A model generated the notes under the pieces. The model had not been told where the DNA came from. It did not search any database and worked only from the letters and a program-made list of their open reading frames with translations. 61,002 nt of DNA from a virus. Shown here one piece after another: positions 29,052 through 37,345 of the stretch (within the stretch, counting starts at the first letter, position 1; each line of letters begins with the position of its first letter). The stretch is taken from positions 1-61,002 of IMG/VR virus record IMGVR_UViG_3300011115_000173, one strand, 5' to 3'. A program made the translations under genes and the position numbers.

Positions 29052-29299
29052 ACTGGGACGAATACAACATCTTATTCCACAAGTGCAACCTAAACCTTGT
29101 GGCGTTTAAACGGCTGATGGACTGCGACCAAGAAGTGTTAAAGCTGGTGAACGCCGCAATAGAAACAAAGCGCCCGTGGGTAGGGCTGACGGAGGAGGAA
29201 TTAAAACCGTTGTGTGACGAATGGCGAGTTGTCTACGGCGGGTGGACCGAGGACTTTGCAAAAGCCATCGAAGAAAAATTAAGGAGTAAGAACACATGA
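29048..29299 (+). CDS. WVGLTEE-type protein, copy 2
   Basis: An 83-residue protein with KRPWVGLTEEELKPLCDEWR, and AKAIEEKLRSKNT at the end, parallel to the previous gene. The N-terminal half (YNILFHKCNLNLVAFKRLMD) differs. The C-terminal codons again contain the SD (AAGGAGTAAGAACACATGA) for the next gene. Function unknown. Confidence 0.6.
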   Translation: MNWDEYNILFHKCNLNLVAFKRLMDCDQEVLKLVNAAIETKRPWVGLTEEELKPLCDEWRVVYGGWTEDFAKAIEEKLRSKNT

Positions 29300-29538
29300 C
29301 TGATAAGAAACCACCAAACGTCTTTGATTGGCGGCGTACACCGAAAGACAGCATTGTGAGAGCAATAAGCGAAACAGCGCAGCGCAGCGCCAGCGCTACA
29401 AAAGTTGTTGAGAGGCACCGCGCCAAGGACCCAAACTACGGCAAGATTTCAAAGCTATCGAAGCCCCATGAGGGGGGCTTACTTCAACCAAGGCCGTTCA
29501 CGGTATACAGCAAAGTAAAAACGACGAAAGGAAGTTGA
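29296..29538 (+). CDS. Small basic protein, unknown function
   Basis: An 80-residue basic protein (PPNVFDWRRTPKDSIVRAIS; SATKVVERHRAKDPNYGKIS). It looks partly disordered. It overlaps the previous gene by 4 bases and ends two bases before the DUF3310 gene. Confidence 0.55.
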   Translation: MTDKKPPNVFDWRRTPKDSIVRAISETAQRSASATKVVERHRAKDPNYGKISKLSKPHEGGLLQPRPFTVYSKVKTTKGS

Positions 29539-29539
29539 G

Positions 29540-29755
29540 ATGAATGCGGACGAAAGACAGGTCAGCGGCAACCACTACAAGGACATGCCCATCCAGCCTT
29601 GGGCAATCATGGAAGCCGTAATGACGCACGAGGAGTTCCTTGGATTTCTCAAGGGCAACATAATCAAATACAGTCTGAGAGCTGGACGCAAGGACGGCAG
29701 CGATGACGCAGGCAAGGCGCTGCACTACATGCAGAAACTGAAAGAGGTGATGTGA
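29540..29755 (+). CDS. DUF3310-family protein
   Basis: A 71-residue protein with the family signature QVSGNHYKDMPIQPWAIMEA, FLKGNIIKYSLRAGRKDG and a final KALHYMQKLKEV. DUF3310 proteins are widespread in phages and sometimes annotated as nucleotide kinases without firm proof. Complete length for the family. SD GGAAG. Confidence 0.8.
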   Translation: MNADERQVSGNHYKDMPIQPWAIMEAVMTHEEFLGFLKGNIIKYSLRAGRKDGSDDAGKALHYMQKLKEVM

Positions 29756-30123
29756 TGACATCCGCTCGTATGGAACGTGCGTTAATACTGGCGGACAAGT
29801 GCTGGGAAAAAGCAAACAACATTGCGCCGGAGTTTGTGGAGCGCTATCTTGAATTGTGTGAAGAGCTGCTGACCACAAAACCGCTCGTTCAGGGGGATGA
29901 GTTTAGAGAGTACTGCAATCATGGCAAGCTGTATCGAGACAGCAAGCTGCACCCCAACGTGTGGGTGTCAGGCGTGCGGGCGCTCAAAGCGCTTGGTTGG
30001 ATTGAACCCATAGCGAAGGTGCTGCCAACACAGGCGCACAATCACATGCCGTCCGTTACGCTGTGGCGCAGCGCCGTTTTTTACGAAGAAGTTAAAGGAA
30101 CACACCATGCCCCAGACACCTGA
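29755..30123 (+). CDS. Early protein, unknown function
   Basis: A 122-residue protein starting at ATG 29755 (a GTG one codon upstream is also possible), overlapping the previous stop by one base. It has helices MERALILADKCWEKANNIAP and VERYLELCEELLTTKPLV, then a wHTH-like VWVSGVRALKALGWIEPIAK and LWRSAVFYEEV. Possible DNA-binding winged helix, uncertain. The last 17 bases overlap the nuclease gene. Confidence 0.58.
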   Translation: MTSARMERALILADKCWEKANNIAPEFVERYLELCEELLTTKPLVQGDEFREYCNHGKLYRDSKLHPNVWVSGVRALKALGWIEPIAKVLPTQAHNHMPSVTLWRSAVFYEEVKGTHHAPDT

Positions 30124-30400
30124 AGGTAAAGTCAAGGCAGCAGTACGTAAGCTGCTGGTCGAGTACGGTATCTACTACTTCAGCCCCGCAGCGAATGGCT
30201 TCGGGCGTGCGGGTATACCGGACATCATCTGCTGCGTTCAGGGCAGGTTCTTAGCCATCGAGTGCAAGGCAGGAAAGGGAACAACAACCGCACTGCAAGA
30301 CCGTGAGTTAGCGGCGATACGCACCGCTGGCGGCATGGCGATGGTGGTGAACGAAAACAACTTATTGGAACTAAAGGAGAAACTGCAATGGATGATATGA
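30107..30400 (+). CDS. VRR-NUC domain nuclease
   Basis: A 97-residue single-domain PD-(D/E)XK nuclease. Catalytic elements: E6 near the start, GIPDI with D39, IECKAG with E52 and K54, and Q64 in LQDRELA. The intact VRR-NUC core of about 90 residues fills the whole protein. Stand-alone phage VRR-NUC proteins cut branched or structured DNA in vitro; role in recombination or repair of phage DNA is inferred from family. It opens the replication module. Confidence 0.83.
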   Translation: MPQTPEGKVKAAVRKLLVEYGIYYFSPAANGFGRAGIPDIICCVQGRFLAIECKAGKGTTTALQDRELAAIRTAGGMAMVVNENNLLELKEKLQWMI

Positions 30401-30666
30401 CAGATGCGCACGTAATGAGAGCGCTTGAAGATATAAACGAGGAAGCGCGCGAGTACCTCAAGCTGCTGCTAAGCCGCGTCATGCGCTGCTTCGTAGACCC
30501 CGAATATAGGGCGGTGATGATATTTAGAAGACCCGGAGAAGAAATGTCGTCAGTCTGTACAGCCAACTGCGACGAGGCAACCGCTGCTGACGTACTCAGT
30601 CAGGCATACAACACGATGATATTCATGTCCACAGCAGACGCACCACCCAAGGAGAACTTTAATTGA
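30388..30666 (+). CDS. Small protein before DNA polymerase
   Basis: A 92-residue protein: DAHVMRALEDINEEAREYLK, LLLSRVMRCFVDPEYRAVM, EEMSSVCTANCDEATAADVL. Helical, no motif known. It overlaps the nuclease by 13 bases and the polymerase by 4, so all three are translated together. Confidence 0.6.
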   Translation: MDDMTDAHVMRALEDINEEAREYLKLLLSRVMRCFVDPEYRAVMIFRRPGEEMSSVCTANCDEATAADVLSQAYNTMIFMSTADAPPKENFN

Positions 30667-32633
30667 CCGCACCCTACGACCAGATAGTAACCATCGACTT
30701 TGAAACGGTCTGGTACCGCAAGACAGGCTACTCGCTTTCTATGATGACAACAGAGGAGTACATACGCCATGATGACTTTCACGCTTTTGGAGCGTGTACC
30801 CATTTATTTGGAAGCGATGAACCAACTGAGTGGGTACGAGGACACGACCTACATAAACACCTTCAGCAGTACGATTGGGGACGAACCGCCATCCTTGCAC
30901 ATAACGCACAGTTCGACGTATCAATACTCGAATGGGTCTACGGAGTACGACCCGCCTTTATCTTCGACACCTTATCAATGGCGCGGGCTTTACGCGGCGT
31001 GGAGGTTGGCAATAGTCTCGCCAGACTTGCAGCAGATTTTGGTCTTCCCGCTAAAGGGACAGCCGTATACAGTACAGAGGGACTCAATACACTTTCCCCT
31101 GCGCTTGAAGCCGAACTCGCTGAATACTGCAAACACGACGTATATCTCTGCGAACAAATTTTTCAACGCCTTGTTGAAGGATATCCGGCGAAAGAGTTAC
31201 GGCTAATCGACATGACGCTCAAGATGTACACACGCCCTGTGCTGGAGCTGGACAGCGCCATGTTGGTCGATGCCATACACACCGAGAAAGAAGCCCGCGA
31301 AGCGCTACTCACAAGGCTCAACGTGGACGAGGCGGTGCTTGCATCGAACCCAAAGTTTGCTGCCACACTGGAGGCGCTCGGTGTACCCGCTCCGCGCAAG
31401 ACGAGTAAGACGACAGGCAAGAGCACCCTTGCACTGGCAAAGAGCGATGCGATGTTCCAAGCCCTGCTCAACGGGGAGAACGAAGACGTAGCGCTTTTGT
31501 GCGAGGCGCGGCTGAAGGTCAAGTCAACAACCGAGCGTACACGGGCACAACGCTTTCTGGACATCAGCAAGCGCGGGGCGCTCCCGGTTCCTCTGAGCTA
31601 CTACGGAGCCAGCACGGGTAGGTGGACAGCCAGCAAGGGCAGCGCCATCAACATGCAGAACCTAAAGCGCGGCTCGTTCCTGCGCAAGTCAATCATGGCT
31701 CCGGCTGGGCACCAGCTTGTTGTAGGTGACCTGTCTCAGATTGAGCCACGGGTGTTAGCGTGGCTGGCGGACTACGAAGAGATGCTTGACATCTTCCGCG
31801 CAGGAAGTGACCCCTATGCTGCTTTCGGTGCTCAGATGTTTGACATCCCCGGCTTGACCAAGGAGAGCCACCCAGACCTTCGCCAGTCGGCAAAGTCGGC
31901 GCTGCTGGGCTGCGGGTATGGCCTAGGCTGGGCTTCGTTTGCATCGCAGCTAACAACAGGGTTTCTGGGTGCGCCGCCTGTGCGTTACAGCGGCTCGTTT
32001 GCGCGGCAACTGGGCGTTACCAAGAAAGGGGCGATTACATTCTTGAAGTGGCTGGACACAGAAGCCAAGCTACGGAACATCCCGCACACATGCAGCATAG
32101 ACGAGTTGGTTCTCCACTGTCTCGCTGCTAAGGCCATCATCGACAAGTACCGCCGAGCCGCTGCGCCAGTGGTAGCGCTGTGGGAACTGTTTGGGAACTT
32201 GATTCAGCACAGCCTGTACGAAGGCAACGAGTACACCCACAAGTGCGTGACCTTCAAGAAGGGTGAGATTGTGCTGCCCTCGGGTATGAGCCTGCTGTAC
32301 CCCGACCTTACGCCGGGGAAAGACGAGCAGGGAAGATTGCAGTGGACATACGGCGCAGATAAGACTAAACTGTATGCAGGAAAAATAACCAACAATGTCA
32401 CGCAGGGCGTAGCGAGATGCGTGATGACTGATGGGATGCTCAGAACCGCGAAGAGGTACTTCGTGGCTGGAACCGTGCATGACGAGCAACTTGTCGTTGT
32501 GCCGGATGAGGAGGTTGCTGACGCTAAGACTTGGGTCTTGGCGCAGATGACTATGGAGCCGAAGTATATGCCGGGCATACCTTTGGCTGCGGACGGCGGC
32601 GCACACAGGCGCTATGGATTGGCAAAGAACTAA
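30663..32633 (+). CDS. Family A DNA polymerase with 3'-5' exonuclease
   Basis: A 656-residue replicative polymerase. It starts at TTG 30663 (SD GGAGAAC; overlaps the previous stop as TTGA); the first in-frame ATG would delete the exonuclease site. Exonuclease: D12-F-E14 (TIDFET), N81-D85 (AHNAQFD), Y155-D159 (YCKHD). Polymerase: motif A VGDLSQIEPRVLAWL near residue 356, motif B RQSAKSALLGCGYGLG near 405-420, motif C VHDEQ near 606. There is no 5' nuclease domain. All catalytic residues are present, so it should copy phage DNA with proofreading. Confidence 0.92.
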   Translation: MTAPYDQIVTIDFETVWYRKTGYSLSMMTTEEYIRHDDFHAFGACTHLFGSDEPTEWVRGHDLHKHLQQYDWGRTAILAHNAQFDVSILEWVYGVRPAFIFDTLSMARALRGVEVGNSLARLAADFGLPAKGTAVYSTEGLNTLSPALEAELAEYCKHDVYLCEQIFQRLVEGYPAKELRLIDMTLKMYTRPVLELDSAMLVDAIHTEKEAREALLTRLNVDEAVLASNPKFAATLEALGVPAPRKTSKTTGKSTLALAKSDAMFQALLNGENEDVALLCEARLKVKSTTERTRAQRFLDISKRGALPVPLSYYGASTGRWTASKGSAINMQNLKRGSFLRKSIMAPAGHQLVVGDLSQIEPRVLAWLADYEEMLDIFRAGSDPYAAFGAQMFDIPGLTKESHPDLRQSAKSALLGCGYGLGWASFASQLTTGFLGAPPVRYSGSFARQLGVTKKGAITFLKWLDTEAKLRNIPHTCSIDELVLHCLAAKAIIDKYRRAAAPVVALWELFGNLIQHSLYEGNEYTHKCVTFKKGEIVLPSGMSLLYPDLTPGKDEQGRLQWTYGADKTKLYAGKITNNVTQGVARCVMTDGMLRTAKRYFVAGTVHDEQLVVVPDEEVADAKTWVLAQMTMEPKYMPGIPLAADGGAHRRYGLAKN

Positions 32634-32642
32634 GGAGAAGTG

Positions 32643-32969
32643 ATGGAAAAGAAAGCAGTAAGACATCCGATACCGCGCAGGATGCGCATCGGCAAGAAAA
32701 TGTACTCAGTTGAGATTGTGGAGGCCATGCTTGAGAAGCGCCGTAAGGGCACCATCAACTACACGGCGCAGACAATCAGGCTGGGGCAGCGCAGCAACGT
32801 GACGAACAAGGCGTTCCAACCAGAGCAATTGCAGGAGACTTTCTGGCACGAAGTTATCCACGGCATCCTGTACGACATGGGACGCAGCACACTGAACCGG
32901 GACGAGCGCTTCGTCAGCGAGTTCGCATACCGACTGACCAAGGCAATTAACTCAGCGAGGTTTGAATGA
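32643..32969 (+). CDS. Small HExxH metalloprotein
   Basis: A 108-residue basic protein starting at ATG 32643 (GGAGAAG upstream). It has the zinc peptidase motif WHEVIHGIL (H69, E70, H73) and E93 in RFVSEFAYRL as a likely third ligand. The length fits minimal gluzincin-like domains that occur in phages next to polymerase genes. Substrate unknown; the position in the replication module suggests processing of a replication or host protein, but it could be inactive. Confidence 0.7.
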   Translation: MEKKAVRHPIPRRMRIGKKMYSVEIVEAMLEKRRKGTINYTAQTIRLGQRSNVTNKAFQPEQLQETFWHEVIHGILYDMGRSTLNRDERFVSEFAYRLTKAINSARFE

Positions 32970-33637
32970 CCACCAAGAAAGTAACGTGGAGCCACAGCTC
33001 CCTCAAAGACTACGAAGGCTGTGCTCGGCGTTACCACGAGGTCAAGATTCTCAAGAAGTACCCCTTCGTTGAGACCGATGCAACGCGCTACGGAACGATA
33101 CTACACAAGGCCGCTGAAGACTACGTGGCTGACGGTACGCCGATTCCCCCAGAGTTCGCGTTCGTCACGGCTACGCTGGATGCGCTGATTGCCAAGCCGG
33201 GGCGCAAGATAGCCGAGCTTCAGATGGCGCTGACTCAAGACTTGAACGTGTGCGATTGGAAGTCTAAGGACGCATGGGCGCGGGGTATTGCCGACTTGCT
33301 CATCATCGACGACGAGAACATGACAGCGTGGGTGGTGGACTACAAGACGGGCAACGACAAGTACCCAGACCGTGACCAGCTACGTCTCATGTCTTTGATG
33401 GTGTTCAAGCACTTCCCGCACATACGCAAGGTTAACTCTGCGCTGCTGTTCGTGGTCAAGAACTCGATGGTCAAGCACAGCATGACGGTTGACGAAGCCG
33501 ATGCTGAGTGGTGGCGCTATCGGGAGCGAGTCGCTAAGATTGAGGCGTCGGTAGCGAACGACATATGGAACCCTACACGTACCCCGCTCTGCGGCTGGTG
33601 CAGCGTAGTGGATTGTGAATTTAACACTAAGAGGTAA
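32966..33637 (+). CDS. Cas4/RecB-like PD-(D/E)XK exonuclease
   Basis: A 223-residue nuclease. It begins with the RecB-type box WSHSSLKDYEGCARRYH, then H47 (TILHKAAE), D110 (GIADLLIID), D125-Y-K127 (VVDYKTG) and Q138 (RDQLRLMSL). C19 together with C209, C212 and C217 (CGWCSVVDC) gives four cysteines placed as in Fe-S containing Cas4/AddB-type nucleases. Likely a DNA end-resection enzyme in phage recombination or host DNA breakdown. No CRISPR array is present here. Confidence 0.85.
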   Translation: MTTKKVTWSHSSLKDYEGCARRYHEVKILKKYPFVETDATRYGTILHKAAEDYVADGTPIPPEFAFVTATLDALIAKPGRKIAELQMALTQDLNVCDWKSKDAWARGIADLLIIDDENMTAWVVDYKTGNDKYPDRDQLRLMSLMVFKHFPHIRKVNSALLFVVKNSMVKHSMTVDEADAEWWRYRERVAKIEASVANDIWNPTRTPLCGWCSVVDCEFNTKR

Positions 33638-33640
33638 ATC

Positions 33641-33886
33641 ATGGCACAACCAAGCAGCAAACGCGATTACAAAAAAGAGTACGCCGAGTATCACGGCCAA
33701 CCCAAACAAGTCGCCAACCGTGCGGAGCGCGTCAAAGCGCGGCGCATCATGGAGAAAACGGGCGAGGCAACTAAGGGGGATGGCAAAGATGTTGACCACA
33801 TCAAGCCCCTCAAGAGCGGCGGCACTTCGGCAAAGAGCAACCTGCGAATGCAGAGCATTGCAAAGAACCGCGCCAGCTCAAAATAA
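33641..33886 (+). CDS. HNH-type small protein
   Basis: An 81-residue basic protein with KDVDHIKPLKSGGTSAKSNL and RMQSIAKNRAS: D52-H53, N67 and N76 fit the beta-beta-alpha HNH core. The final histidine of a canonical HNH is replaced by the NR of a short variant, common in phages. It could nick DNA or act with the neighbouring nuclease and helicase. Start at ATG three bases after the previous stop with AAGAGGTAAATC as SD. Confidence 0.72.
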   Translation: MAQPSSKRDYKKEYAEYHGQPKQVANRAERVKARRIMEKTGEATKGDGKDVDHIKPLKSGGTSAKSNLRMQSIAKNRASSK

Positions 33887-33898
33887 TATGGAGACGTA

Positions 33899-35461
33899 AT
33901 GGAAATCATTGAAAACAAGGCACTACTTTTAAGAACGCGCAGTCCAGATAAATACAAGGTTATTCCGAGAAGCAAGATAGTCGAAGAGCATGAAGATGGG
34001 TCAAGTTCAGTAGCAGTTTTCTGGGGGTTGGATGAGGTCAGGGTACTCAAGAACTTAGGTGTCAAGAACATACCCTCGCCCATTACGCGCAACTACACAT
34101 GGCCCGGACGTTACAAGCCGATGGCGCACCAGATTGAAACGGCATCGTTCCTGACGCTGCACCGCAAGGCGTTTGTGTTCAGCGAACCCGGCACAGGCAA
34201 GACGCTCAGTGCGCTGTGGGCAGCAGACTACTTGATGCAGCGCGGTGAGGTGCGGCGTGTTCTCGTACTGTGCCCACTGTCCATCATGCAGTCGGCGTGG
34301 ATGGGCGACATCAGCAACAGCGTTATCCATCGTTCAGCCATCGTTGCCCACCATCCGCAAGCATCGCGGCGCATCGAGATGATTCAGAAGAACTACGAGA
34401 TTGTCATCACCAACTACGAGGGTCTGAACCTTATTGCCAGCGAAGTGGTTGCCAACGGGAAGTTTGATTTGGTTATCGTGGACGAGGCGAACTCTTACAA
34501 GACCGTGAGCACCAAGCGCTGGAAGTCCCTATCAACAGTTATCAAGCCCCAGACGTTTTTGTGGATGATGACCGGAACCCCGGCATCGCAGTCTCCAGTG
34601 GACGCATACGGGCTGGCTAAGCTGGTGAACCCAGAGGGCGTGCCAAAGTTCTTTACCGCATGGCGCGACAAGGTGATGAACAAAATCACTACGTTCAAGT
34701 GGGCACCGAAGACCGAGGCCAAGCAGTTGGTACACACGGCGCTGCAACCCGCAATCAGGTTCACAAAAGCCCAGTGCCTAGACCTACCGCCAGTCGTCAC
34801 CATCACGCGAGAAGTGGCGCTGACACCGCAGCAAGCCAAGTACTACAACCAGCTCAAAGACCAGATGATGATTTATGCGGCAGGCGAGACAATCAGCGCG
34901 GTCAATGCCGCAGCTAGCGTGTCCAAGCTGCTTCAGATAAGTTGCGGTAACGCATACACCGATGACCACGAAGTCGTTGAGTTCGACGCATCACCAAGGC
35001 TCAGCGTGCTGGAAGAAATACTTGAAGAGACAGACCGCAAGGTTTTAATCTTCGCTTTGTTCCGCTCCAGCATCGACCTGATACACACGCACTTGCTCAA
35101 AAAGGGAATCAGCGCGGAGTGTATTCACGGCGGCGTTACGCCCCCAAAGCGTTCAGATATTATTCGGCGCTTTCAAAACGAAGCAGACCCCAGAGTGCTG
35201 GTGATGCAGCCACAAGCTTCGGCACACGGGATTACCCTAACTGCTGCGGACACGGTTGTGTTCTACGGACCATTGATGTCTGTTGAGCAGTATGTGCAGT
35301 GCATAGCACGAGCTGACAGGAAGGGTCAGGACTCAGACAAGGTGACCGTCATCCACATCGAGGGTAGCCCCATCGAGAAAAGGATGTTCAAAGCCTTGCA
35401 AACGAATGTGAGTAGTCACTCACTTTTGACTGAGATGTTCAACATGGAAATAAAAAAGTAA
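33899..35461 (+). CDS. SNF2-type superfamily 2 helicase/translocase
   Basis: A 520-residue protein. A short N-terminal domain is followed by the Q-like MAHQIETASFL, Walker A EPGTGKT (GTGKT at 98-102), the Ib-like VLVLCPLSIMQ, motif II VDEAN (195-199), motif III MMTGTPAS, and a C-terminal RecA-like domain with ILIFALFRSS-like KVLIFALFRSS, GITLTAADTVVFYG and QCIARADRKGQD (motif VI). This is the SNF2/Rad54-like arrangement found in many phages, where it may remodel protein-DNA complexes or assist recombination. All motifs appear intact. Confidence 0.88.
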   Translation: MEIIENKALLLRTRSPDKYKVIPRSKIVEEHEDGSSSVAVFWGLDEVRVLKNLGVKNIPSPITRNYTWPGRYKPMAHQIETASFLTLHRKAFVFSEPGTGKTLSALWAADYLMQRGEVRRVLVLCPLSIMQSAWMGDISNSVIHRSAIVAHHPQASRRIEMIQKNYEIVITNYEGLNLIASEVVANGKFDLVIVDEANSYKTVSTKRWKSLSTVIKPQTFLWMMTGTPASQSPVDAYGLAKLVNPEGVPKFFTAWRDKVMNKITTFKWAPKTEAKQLVHTALQPAIRFTKAQCLDLPPVVTITREVALTPQQAKYYNQLKDQMMIYAAGETISAVNAAASVSKLLQISCGNAYTDDHEVVEFDASPRLSVLEEILEETDRKVLIFALFRSSIDLIHTHLLKKGISAECIHGGVTPPKRSDIIRRFQNEADPRVLVMQPQASAHGITLTAADTVVFYGPLMSVEQYVQCIARADRKGQDSDKVTVIHIEGSPIEKRMFKALQTNVSSHSLLTEMFNMEIKK

Positions 35462-35493
35462 AGGAGTTGCAAAAACAGAATTCGCATGTAAAC

Positions 35494-35509
35494 TGTCCAA
35501 CCTTAGACA
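35494..35509. promoter_or_regulatory. TGTCYA-N4-TRGACA dyad, copy 3
   Basis: TGTCCA-ACCT-TAGACA (one mismatch) followed by AATAATACAGGAGAAG and ATG 35529. Upstream, TTGCAA (35467-35472) and TAAACT (35489-35494) with 16-base spacing could be a promoter whose start lies under the dyad. Confidence 0.5.
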
Positions 35510-35528
35510 AATAATACAGGAGAAGTTA

Positions 35529-35933
35529 ATGACCACAGAAGTTATCCCCCTCGACAAGTTAGCGAAGGTCTATCGAAAGATTCGCAGCGAAATCGAAACG
35601 CTGACCAGAGAGTACGACACGCAAGTGGAGTTGCTCAAGGCCACGCAAACCGACATCAAGCACGCAATGAAAGACCAGATGCAAGCGCTTGGTGTCACCT
35701 CAGTCAACACGCCGCAAGGCACAGTTGTCTTGTCGATCAAAACACGCTACTCAACATCGGACTGGGATTCGTTCAAGACCTTTGTGATGCAGCATGAAGC
35801 GCTCGACCTTTTTGAGAAACGAATTGCCCAATCCAACATGAAGCAGTTTCTCGAAGAAAACCCCGGCGTTCTGCCGCCCGGACTTAACTCCAATGCAGAG
35901 TTCGATATCAGTGTAAGAAAACCATCCAACTAA
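35529..35933 (+). CDS. Coiled-coil protein paired with the SSB-like gene
   Basis: A 134-residue protein: an N-terminal long helix (LAKVYRKIRSEIETLTREYD; LLKATQTDIKHAMKDQMQAL) followed by a small beta part (VNTPQGTVVLSIKTRYSTSD) and an end FDISVRKPSN. The build resembles phage Gam/Gp157-like proteins of recombination modules, but the match is loose. It lies 12 bases before the ssDNA-binding protein gene and under its own control region. Confidence 0.68.
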   Translation: MTTEVIPLDKLAKVYRKIRSEIETLTREYDTQVELLKATQTDIKHAMKDQMQALGVTSVNTPQGTVVLSIKTRYSTSDWDSFKTFVMQHEALDLFEKRIAQSNMKQFLEENPGVLPPGLNSNAEFDISVRKPSN

Positions 35934-35944
35934 GGAAAACCAAA

Positions 35945-36931
35945 ATGAGTAACGTAGCTCTTTTCAACCCCGCTAATGTCCCCGCCTTTGCACGCAAAGC
36001 TGAGATGTCGGATATCGCCAAAGCCCTTGCAGGCGGTGGTGCTGGTGCCAGCGGTCACCGTGTTTCAATCAAAGGCGGCGTGTTCCGTCTGGTTGCTGGT
36101 GGCAAAGAAGTCGCCGCGATTGACGAGCGCTTTCTTGATGTTGTCATCGTCAAAGCCGCACCGAAGATTGCCCGTGTGTTCTACGCAGCCAAGTACGACA
36201 AAGACGCGTCTGCCGCAGCGCCTGATTGCCAATCCAATGATGGTGACAAGCCTGACCCAAGCAGCAAGAACAAGCAGTCCGAGACGTGCGCCAGTTGCCC
36301 GAACAACGTAGCGGGTTCTGGTCAGGGTAATAGCCGTGCCTGCCGTTACCAGCAGCGCTTGGCTGTGACTTTAGCCAACGATATCGAAGGCAATGTGATG
36401 CAGTTGACTTTGCCAGCACAGTCTATCTTCGGCAGGGAAGAAGGCGACAACCGTCCGCTGCAAGCGTACGCTCGTTGGTTGGTTGCACAAGGCGTTGACC
36501 CCAGCACCGTGGTGACCCGCATGAAGTTCGACACTGCCAGCGAGTCGCCCAAGTTGTTCTTCAAAGCAATGCGCTGGTTGACCGATGACGAGTTTGCTGA
36601 AGCCACCGCACAGGGCAGCACCGAAGCCGCCAAGAAGGCCATCACGTCTGACTCAGGCAGCATGGACATGGGTAAGCCAGCAGACGCGCTCAAGGGCGCA
36701 GCACCTAAAGCCAAGGCCAAGCCAATGGGTGACCTCATGAATGAGGAAGACGCACCTGCGTACGAACCCATCGCGGCAAAAGCAAAAGCCAAGGCCAAGC
36801 CAGCCCCTGTGGTCGAGGAAGACGAAGAAGCGGAAGAGCCAGTCGTCAAGAAGGCACCAGCGGCAAAGCCAACGGCTGTACCCGGCAAGAAGGCGCTGGC
36901 TGATGTCGTCGCTGACTGGGATGACGAGTAA
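35945..36931 (+). CDS. Probable ssDNA-binding protein
   Basis: A 328-residue protein. The N-terminal 230 residues hold a conserved core (RVSIKGGVFRLVAGGKEVAA, DVVIVKAAPKIARVFYAAKY) and a four-cysteine region (APDCQSNDGD, ETCASCPNN, RACRYQQ) that may bind zinc as in T4 gp32. A Lys/Ala linker and a very acidic tip (VADWDDE) follow, the typical SSB C-terminal tail used to contact replication partners. High expression is suggested by its own upstream region. The role is inferred from this architecture and its position in the replication module. Confidence 0.75.
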   Translation: MSNVALFNPANVPAFARKAEMSDIAKALAGGGAGASGHRVSIKGGVFRLVAGGKEVAAIDERFLDVVIVKAAPKIARVFYAAKYDKDASAAAPDCQSNDGDKPDPSSKNKQSETCASCPNNVAGSGQGNSRACRYQQRLAVTLANDIEGNVMQLTLPAQSIFGREEGDNRPLQAYARWLVAQGVDPSTVVTRMKFDTASESPKLFFKAMRWLTDDEFAEATAQGSTEAAKKAITSDSGSMDMGKPADALKGAAPKAKAKPMGDLMNEEDAPAYEPIAAKAKAKAKPAPVVEEDEEAEEPVVKKAPAAKPTAVPGKKALADVVADWDDE

Positions 36932-37066
36932 TTAAGTAAGTTTCGCTGGGCCGCAGGCAGCGGTCGCATTGCATGGGTCGGCGGTAATTTCTCGTCGTTA
37001 GACATGACACACAAATCCATGACTGCGTTTCCTGCCCTGCGTGTCCCAGCGCCCTTTAAGACCACT

Positions 37067-37345
37067 ATGGCTTACTCACAAAAAACAATCGACATGGTTA
37101 TGCGGGCACCAAAGACTCCGGGCAATCAGCTCGGACGTTGGGCGGTGCATCACAACTTTTCTGTTGTTCGCATTTCCAAGGCGCTTGGCGTAACCCGCCA
37201 AACCGCATACAACTGGTTCGCTGGTGGAGACATCTTCGCCGCGTACGAGCACCGTGTAGAAACGATGCTCAAGTACCTTCAAAATTCACGTTCTGCCGAT
37301 GAGGCATGGGGAAAAATATGCAAGCATTACGGCCTTCAGCCTTGA
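37067..37345 (+). CDS. Helix-turn-helix protein
   Basis: I place the start at ATG 37067 (MAYSQKTIDMVMRAPKTPGN), where similarity to known small HTH proteins begins; ATG 37004 or 37019 would add up to 21 residues and none has a clear SD. The HTH is VVRISKALGVTRQTAYNWF, followed by FAAYEHRVETMLKYLQ. It could regulate phage promoters, for example through the TGTCYA dyads, but this is not shown by the sequence. Confidence 0.7.
   Translation: MAYSQKTIDMVMRAPKTPGNQLGRWAVHHNFSVVRISKALGVTRQTAYNWFAGGDIFAAYEHRVETMLKYLQNSRSADEAWGKICKHYGLQP

Noticed and set aside
32966-33637. Cas4-like nuclease as sign of a phage CRISPR system
   Set aside because: No array and no other cas-type gene are present; RecB/Cas4-like nucleases commonly serve in phage recombination.
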